Source of the DNA: Pholiota molesta
Lineage: Eukaryota; Basidiomycota; Agaricomycetes; Agaricales; Strophariaceae
Assembly (NCBI GenBank): GCA_014925825.1
Contig: JACGCK010000018.1
Span: forward strand, 496,001 to 560,000
DNA length: 64,000 bases
Direction: 5' to 3'
Numbering within the stretch: position 1 is the stretch's first letter; each line of letters opens with the position of its first letter. Shown here piece after piece: positions 59,182-64,000 of this stretch. Made by a program: the position numbers and the translations under genes. The notes beneath the pieces are model-generated. The model did not search any database, had not been told where the DNA came from, and worked only from the letters and a program-made list of their open reading frames with translations.

Positions 59182-60075
59182 GCGTTGGAGGCTCAAATTT
59201 GCAGCCCTCTCAGTATTTATTTTAGAAACTTAGTGTGTGCGGGTTGTCATCTTTCGTGTACATTTCTTTGCTTCTGATTTTCATATCTATCCTCCGCATT
59301 GACCCTCTGATTCTCTTTGCTTTTTTTCCTTTTTTTGAGAGGACAATGCTTCGTCTATCAACCGTTTTGCGTGCAATACCCATATCTATCAGTACCTACA
59401 TAATGCCTTTTGCTATGGACCAAGTATATAGCTGTTGTATATTCTTCATTAATCAAATACTTTTCGTTGAGCAAGACTCTGAGCTGGTCAATTCTCTTTA
59501 GACCTTCATCGTCACATAACGCTAAGACTCAGCAGTTCACTTTTGTATAGGCTACTTTGTTCAAATAGGAGCGTTCAATCGCCACGGTGCCATATATATG
59601 ACAGTGGCTAACACGGTCTAAATCTGTTATCACAAAGACCTCTTCTTCGAGTCATCGACTATTGATTTGTGAGGTTGAGTAAAGAGAGCATTCATTTTTT
59701 CTCATCATAGCTGATGTACTTGTCACGGTACTGCTGTAGCCTTTGGATCCAAATTCGAGATGTAAAGTAACTGTCAGCGAGATTTGTGTGCTATTATTAG
59801 CCAGTGTCACTGTAGCAGGTTACCCACAAGTTACTAGTATAGAGAATTGTTGTGTAAGGTTTACTTACACGAAGATGGAGATCAGGATTTGTTATAATCG
59901 AAAAGAAGGCAGAGAGTCAGATAGTGATGGTGGCCTGATAATCCCTCATTCGAGCGGGCCTTGAGTCCGACGCCCGTCAAATAGGCGCCTGGCCGGCTTG
60001 GCCACCGATTCGAACGTAAATGACGGCGAACCCCAACCGTGAGCAACCTACAGTCTTCTTTCAACCCGAACCACC
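59182..60075. other. Intergenic stretch, BRPF-like gene to RBR ligase
   Basis: 0.9 kb: 3' flank of the chromatin-reader gene (T-rich run near 59320) and promoter of the RBR gene. No gene recognised. Confidence 0.4.
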
Positions 60076-62963
60076 ATGTCGACCTCAGGACAACCTTGGG
60101 ACGCTCCTCACATACCAGCAATAACAGTGGCAGAGATAAAGACATGGGCGATGGAAGATATCAGCAAGGAAGCCCGTGGGCTTGTTGCCATTACCCTCAT
60201 CAAGACCGCTCGGGCACAGATTCTCTCTGCCAGGGAGCAGGAGGGCAAAGGAAACCTCAGAGCAGCATTTGCTTCCTATATCAAAGCCGCAACGCTGACC
60301 AAGATGGCGTTGGATTCACCGGAATACATTCAAGACGCACAGGACAAAGGTACCGGCGTCATTCAAATGGAACTGGCCGACTTTTTTCAGGTACGTTACT
60401 CGTTTTAGGCACAGTAGAACGATTTTTTTTCTCAAAAATCAATGTTAACATGTACACAGAACGACGGTCGCGATATCGGTACACAAACCAAAGATGTGGA
60501 AGAGAAGCTAAAGGCAATCGAGAACGCTCAGACTGCGTAGGTTTCCTATGTAGTCTATCGCTACCACTAATATCTGACGAACATCGGAATAACAGGTCAA
60601 CGGTTGTCCTTTCTTCAGTTCCATATATTGATAAATCTCGCAAGGAAAAAGCGGAGCGAGAGGAGCAAGAAAGAAAAGGAGCAGAGGCTAGAGAACGAAG
60701 AGGGGCCCGAGCGAGAGAAAAGAGAGACGCTGCCAGAGAAACTGCGAAGAAGCACCAGGAGCAAATGAACATTCGCAGACAAAAAGAGGCCGCCGCCATC
60801 GAACAGTACATCGTCTCAGAATCCAGCCTCATTGCATGTTCTGCGGGCATGAATATCCAACGCGTCGTCAGCGGGTTCGAGCTATGTCGGATTACGATAA
60901 AAAACCTTCCGAACGACACCAAGCTGGAGGAAATTGCCGATATCTTCACCCAGCAGGGCGTCGACTCTTCGGATTTCTTTATCCTGCAACTCAGGCCGAA
61001 TGGAGGCAAGCGCGAAGCTGTTGTCGTTGTAAATGTCGATCAAGTGCAAAATATCACAGTAGGACTCGAAGGCATCGAGTTCCGCGACGATCACTTAACT
61101 TTCGAAGTCAGCGAGAACGCCAGCTGGAATGGAATGTCCACGGCAACCCAGAACACGCCATTCCTCACAGTATCTTGGTGGGCTCCATCTGAGACCATTA
61201 TCGCCACGTACGATTCAGTAGAGAAAGCTCGCGAACATGCTCAAAGGCTCAACGGGAAGACGTGGAACGGCCGACGTATCAAAGCGATGCTCAATGATCG
61301 CCGGAATGGAGCAAGTGGTTTCATGACTTTCGTTGAAAAAGAGATAAAGATCCTCGGTTGCCCGCCTGGAACAGCACATAACAGTGCGTTCTATGCGTTC
61401 GTGGAAACCTTCTATATCAGATCGCTGAGCTCCGCAAACTATAACCTGGATGAGGTATTCACCAGTGTTCGTAATCATCTCCGCCACCTCCCGGGTGTCC
61501 AAATGCACACCCACGAGCTTCTGAACAACGGATACGAAGTTGACGCGGAGGCCAGGATCAAAATCAGGTTCGACACCTGGGAAGACGCCAAACAAGCCCA
61601 CAAAACCATGGACAAGAAACGATTGAAGTCAAACTTCCCATTTCTTCGTTCCTGGCTTCCTAAACTCCTCCAATATTCCATCAAGATACCCCGCCAACAG
61701 TATCAAGCGCAAAAAGCTCAATGGGACGAATTATCCGACAGGACATCGGATCGCGATGCACGTGTACACACGAGCATGGGAGACCGGGGCGACGTCTTCA
61801 TTCGTGTGGTAGGGCAAGATAAGAAAGCTGCCGGTTTGCTCAAGGTCAGGGTTGAGAGAATGGTCGCAGGCGAGAAGCTCGACGCAGCACATTGGCATCC
61901 TTCTTTTGCGTCGCCGAGAGGGAAAATCTTCCTCGCCCGCGTACTCGATGAGACAAAGGTGTATGTTCGAAGCGATTTCAAGACACGGCGCCTCAGGGTG
62001 TGCGGCGAGCCAGCGAGAGTCAAACAGGCGAAACAAATGATCAGAGAAGAAGTCGAGCGCCTCGCAGGGATGGAAACGACGAGAATTTTGGATGCAGCTT
62101 GCGTGCGCGGATTTATGAGGGAAGGATTGGGAAAGCTGAAGGAGCTTATAGGCGGGGACAATGTCGCCGTGAATGTTGCGTCCGTGCCATACAAAGTGAC
62201 GGTCAAGGGCGGAGTCGAAGCTACGCATCATCTCCAAAGGCTCATGGACGAATCGCGTGCGATGGGTGCCCCTGACAATACCCGTCCTGGCGATGCCGAG
62301 CGGGAAATCTGCCCTATTTGCACCGACGATGTTTCGAACCCCGAACAGCTTGGTTGCGGCCACACCTATTGCTCCGGATGTCTGTCGCATTTCTTGACTT
62401 CTGCAGAGGACACCAAGAACTTCCCTCTCGTCTGTATGGGTAACGGAGGCCAATGCCGAGTCCCGATCGCGATGCCTTTCATTCGTCGATTCCTGCCACA
62501 ACAGTTATTTGAGAACCTCGTCGAAGCCGCGTTTATGGCATACCTTGAACAACATCCGCAGGAGCTGAAGTACTGCACAACACCGGATTGCAAACAAATC
62601 TACCGCCGTCGTACGGACAAGGCCCTGTTGAAATGCCCTGCCTGTTTTTCGACTATATGCCCAATGTGCGACGAGGAAGCACATGAAGGCATTACCTGCG
62701 AGGAGCGGAATTTTTATCTGAACCCCAGACTGCAACAGCGCCTCAACGACAGACTGGCACGGGAGCAGGCAGTCAAGAAATGCCCTCAATGCAACGTATT
62801 CATCGAGAGGATCGAGGGGTGTAACCTCGTGATGTGCAAGTGCGGCGCTCACATCTGCTGTTTATGCTGGCGCCTTTTCACAGCGGGGACCATATATCCT
62901 CACTTCAATGTTGTTCACGATGGAAACGTCTATGGCCCAGTTCCGGGCGGTGCCACACACTAA
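60076..62963 (+). CDS. RBR-type E3 ubiquitin ligase with N-terminal helical domain and RNA-binding-like repeats
   Basis: RBR ligases pass ubiquitin through a RING2 cysteine before the substrate. Three exons (60076-60390, 60460-60536, 60596-62963) give 919 residues; the reading frame is open upstream in the intron frame too, but splicing gives the coherent N-terminus. Residues ~1-110 form a helical domain recalling the USP8-dimerisation/MIT type (TAREQEGKG-like AREQEGKGNLRAAFASYIKA). A charged coiled coil follows (KAEREEQERKGAEARERRG). Two or more RRM/KH-like modules come next (CRITIKNLPNDTKLEEIADIF, VRVERMVAGEKL). The C-terminus holds RING1 (CPICTDDVSN...CGHTYCSGCL), IBR (YCTTPDCKQIYRR...CPMCDEEAHEGITCEE) and RING2 (KKCPQCNVFIERIEGCNLVM, CKCGAHICCLCWRLF). 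The catalytic Cys of RING2 lies in GCNLVMCKCGAHIC. Substrate unknown. Confidence 0.88.
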
Positions 62964-63557
62964 AGAAACACAGGAGTTGACGGTAACGCATCGACAGCGG
63001 CGCAGATAAAGGAAATGAAACGTTCGAACGTGGCAACAAGCCCATGAAGCGATGTGTGTCCCTCAGCCGCCTCCTCGTGCATTTCATCCTCCAGGGTATC
63101 ATCCGATCGTTGATATACCGGTGCAGGTGGTATTCGGCAGCAGTTGTTTGATTGGACTCGGAGCATGCGCAACGTAGAGGAAGAAGCACCGCACAAGCTG
63201 GACGGCGGCTGAGCGCTGACGCTTGGCCACGATACGTGAAGGCTGTGTTCTCTCAACGCAAACCCATCAGGACGACCTGGGGGCGTTCCCAACGCTATGT
63301 ATAAGGACCAACGGCCACAATCTGCCACAATCCTTCTGCCAAGTGAGTCTATGTACCTTCATACATTATCTCATACATACCGTCTATTTACGTGCATACC
63401 GTCTGTCACGGCCAATCTGTCGCTTTTTAAATGAAATGGAATTTTCCAATCAGCGCACATATTGATATAAGTATTTACCTTGGGTGATATGGTCTGAACC
63501 CTGTCTGTATCTTTTCTGAGCGCCTTCACCATATCACCGATCACCTATTACTTTTCA
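62964..63557. other. Intergenic stretch before the P450
   Basis: 0.6 kb, with the 3' flank of the RBR gene and the P450 promoter. No gene seen. Confidence 0.35.
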
Positions 63558-64000
63558 ATGGCGCTGATGCTTGCACTTTCAGAGGTTGCGGTTGCGGACT
63601 GGCGACTGGTCTTAATCGGACTTGGGGCGTTGTGCTATTGCTTTCTGGTGGCGTACTTTACAGGACAATCTTATCAGGTGAGAAGAGCTACTGTCGGTCA
63701 ATTCTGTCTCGACATTGCGACTGATCACGCCGCACGGAGTCTTAGCTCAGACATATTCCGACCTCGAGTTCGAACACTCCTCTTGTGTCATACCTGGGAG
63801 CAATACGGTATACCTTTGGAGGAAAGGCTTTTGTAGACGATTGCTTAAGAAGAGTGCGTATGACCCACTACCCATTGCAACCCACAACTAATACCAGTGG
63901 TAGTGGCCCAATAATATGTTCAGAGTTCCAGACTTGGTCCAATGGATTGTCATTGCTTCTGAACGCGAAGTAATAGCAGAACTACTTCGCGCACCGGAAA
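63558..64000 (+). CDS. Cytochrome P450, 5' part (runs off the right edge; possibly damaged)
   Basis: Fungal P450s are ER-anchored monooxygenases. The first exon encodes MALMLALSEVAVADWRLVLI and a hydrophobic anchor (LGALCYCFLVAYFTGQSYQ). After an intron (GTGAGA..CTTAG) come LRHIPT, TPLVSYLGAIRYTFGGKAFV and DDCLRR, matching the usual P450 proline-rich hinge and first helix. A later stretch reads VPDLVQWIVIASEREVIAEL and LRAPE, typical of the beta-1/helix B region. The join between the last two is not in frame by any GT..AG pair I tried, and the expected GYxKYKG-type block is missing, so the gene may carry a small deletion or the intron is unusual. The heme-binding region is outside the window. 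Confidence 0.66.

Noticed and set aside
60039..60595. Upstream part of the 974-codon frame as the true N-terminus of the RBR protein
   Set aside because: That frame reads through two introns with good splice signals and gives low-quality sequence. The frame starting at 60076, spliced at 60390/60460 and 60536/60596, gives a coherent helical domain.
61555..61580. tRNA T-arm-like CAGGTTCGACACCTG
   Set aside because: It is inside the intact RBR coding exon, and the rest of a cloverleaf cannot be formed.

Overview
The window looks like nuclear DNA of an Agaricomycete (mushroom-forming basidiomycete). Genes are split by many short introns (about 50-65 nt, GT...AG). The content fits a wood- or litter-living basidiomycete: an aryl-alcohol-oxidase-type GMC flavoprotein, a laccase, four class I hydrophobins, F-box proteins, a DUF6533-type membrane protein and a P450. 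I place it no lower than class.

Layout. 0-2.5 kb: 5' part of a GMC oxidoreductase (minus, runs off the left edge) and a complete five-exon cytidine deaminase (minus). 2.8-11.6 kb: three plus-strand genes, an AT-hook/zinc-ribbon protein, an RCC1-repeat protein with a PHD finger and a GNAT acetyltransferase. All three can be read only if single missing bases are allowed for. 12.2-12.7 kb: a decayed Hsp78/ClpB fragment. 13.3-15.5 kb: a UDP-glycosyltransferase. 15.6-22.6 kb: an LRR-like remnant and three F-box genes. 22.9-26.1 kb: an Artemis/SNM1-type nuclease (minus). 26.4-31.5 kb: four hydrophobin genes in tandem (minus). 34-38 kb: glycine-cleavage T protein (minus) and coronin (plus), divergent over a 128-bp gap. 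39.6-44.1 kb: a laccase (minus) with a 2.25-kb fold-back transposable element inside one intron. 44.7 kb: a small candidate secreted protein. 45.3-48.9 kb: no recognisable gene. 48.9-50.8 kb: DUF6533 membrane protein. 52.4-53.7 kb: protein disulfide isomerase ending in KDEL. 54.5-59.2 kb: a BRPF/Nto1-type chromatin reader (EPC-N, PHD, extended PHD, bromodomain, PWWP). 60.1-63.0 kb: an RBR E3 ubiquitin ligase. 63.6 kb to the right edge: start of a cytochrome P450.

The genes do not form one pathway. Housekeeping loci (deaminase, T protein, coronin, PDI, BRPF, RBR, nuclease) sit among lineage-expanded accessory loci (hydrophobins, F-box, laccase, GMC, P450). The strongest structural signal is the fold-back element: an 8-bp target-site duplication, long inverted arms carrying arrays of a 21-bp unit built on GTTTAAAC, and a perfect 28-bp-stem hairpin near the centre. 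Removing it restores an ordinary 65-nt laccase intron. The second is a run of one-base losses at 2.8-11.6 kb, which points to assembly error or recent decay and should be settled before those genes are interpreted.
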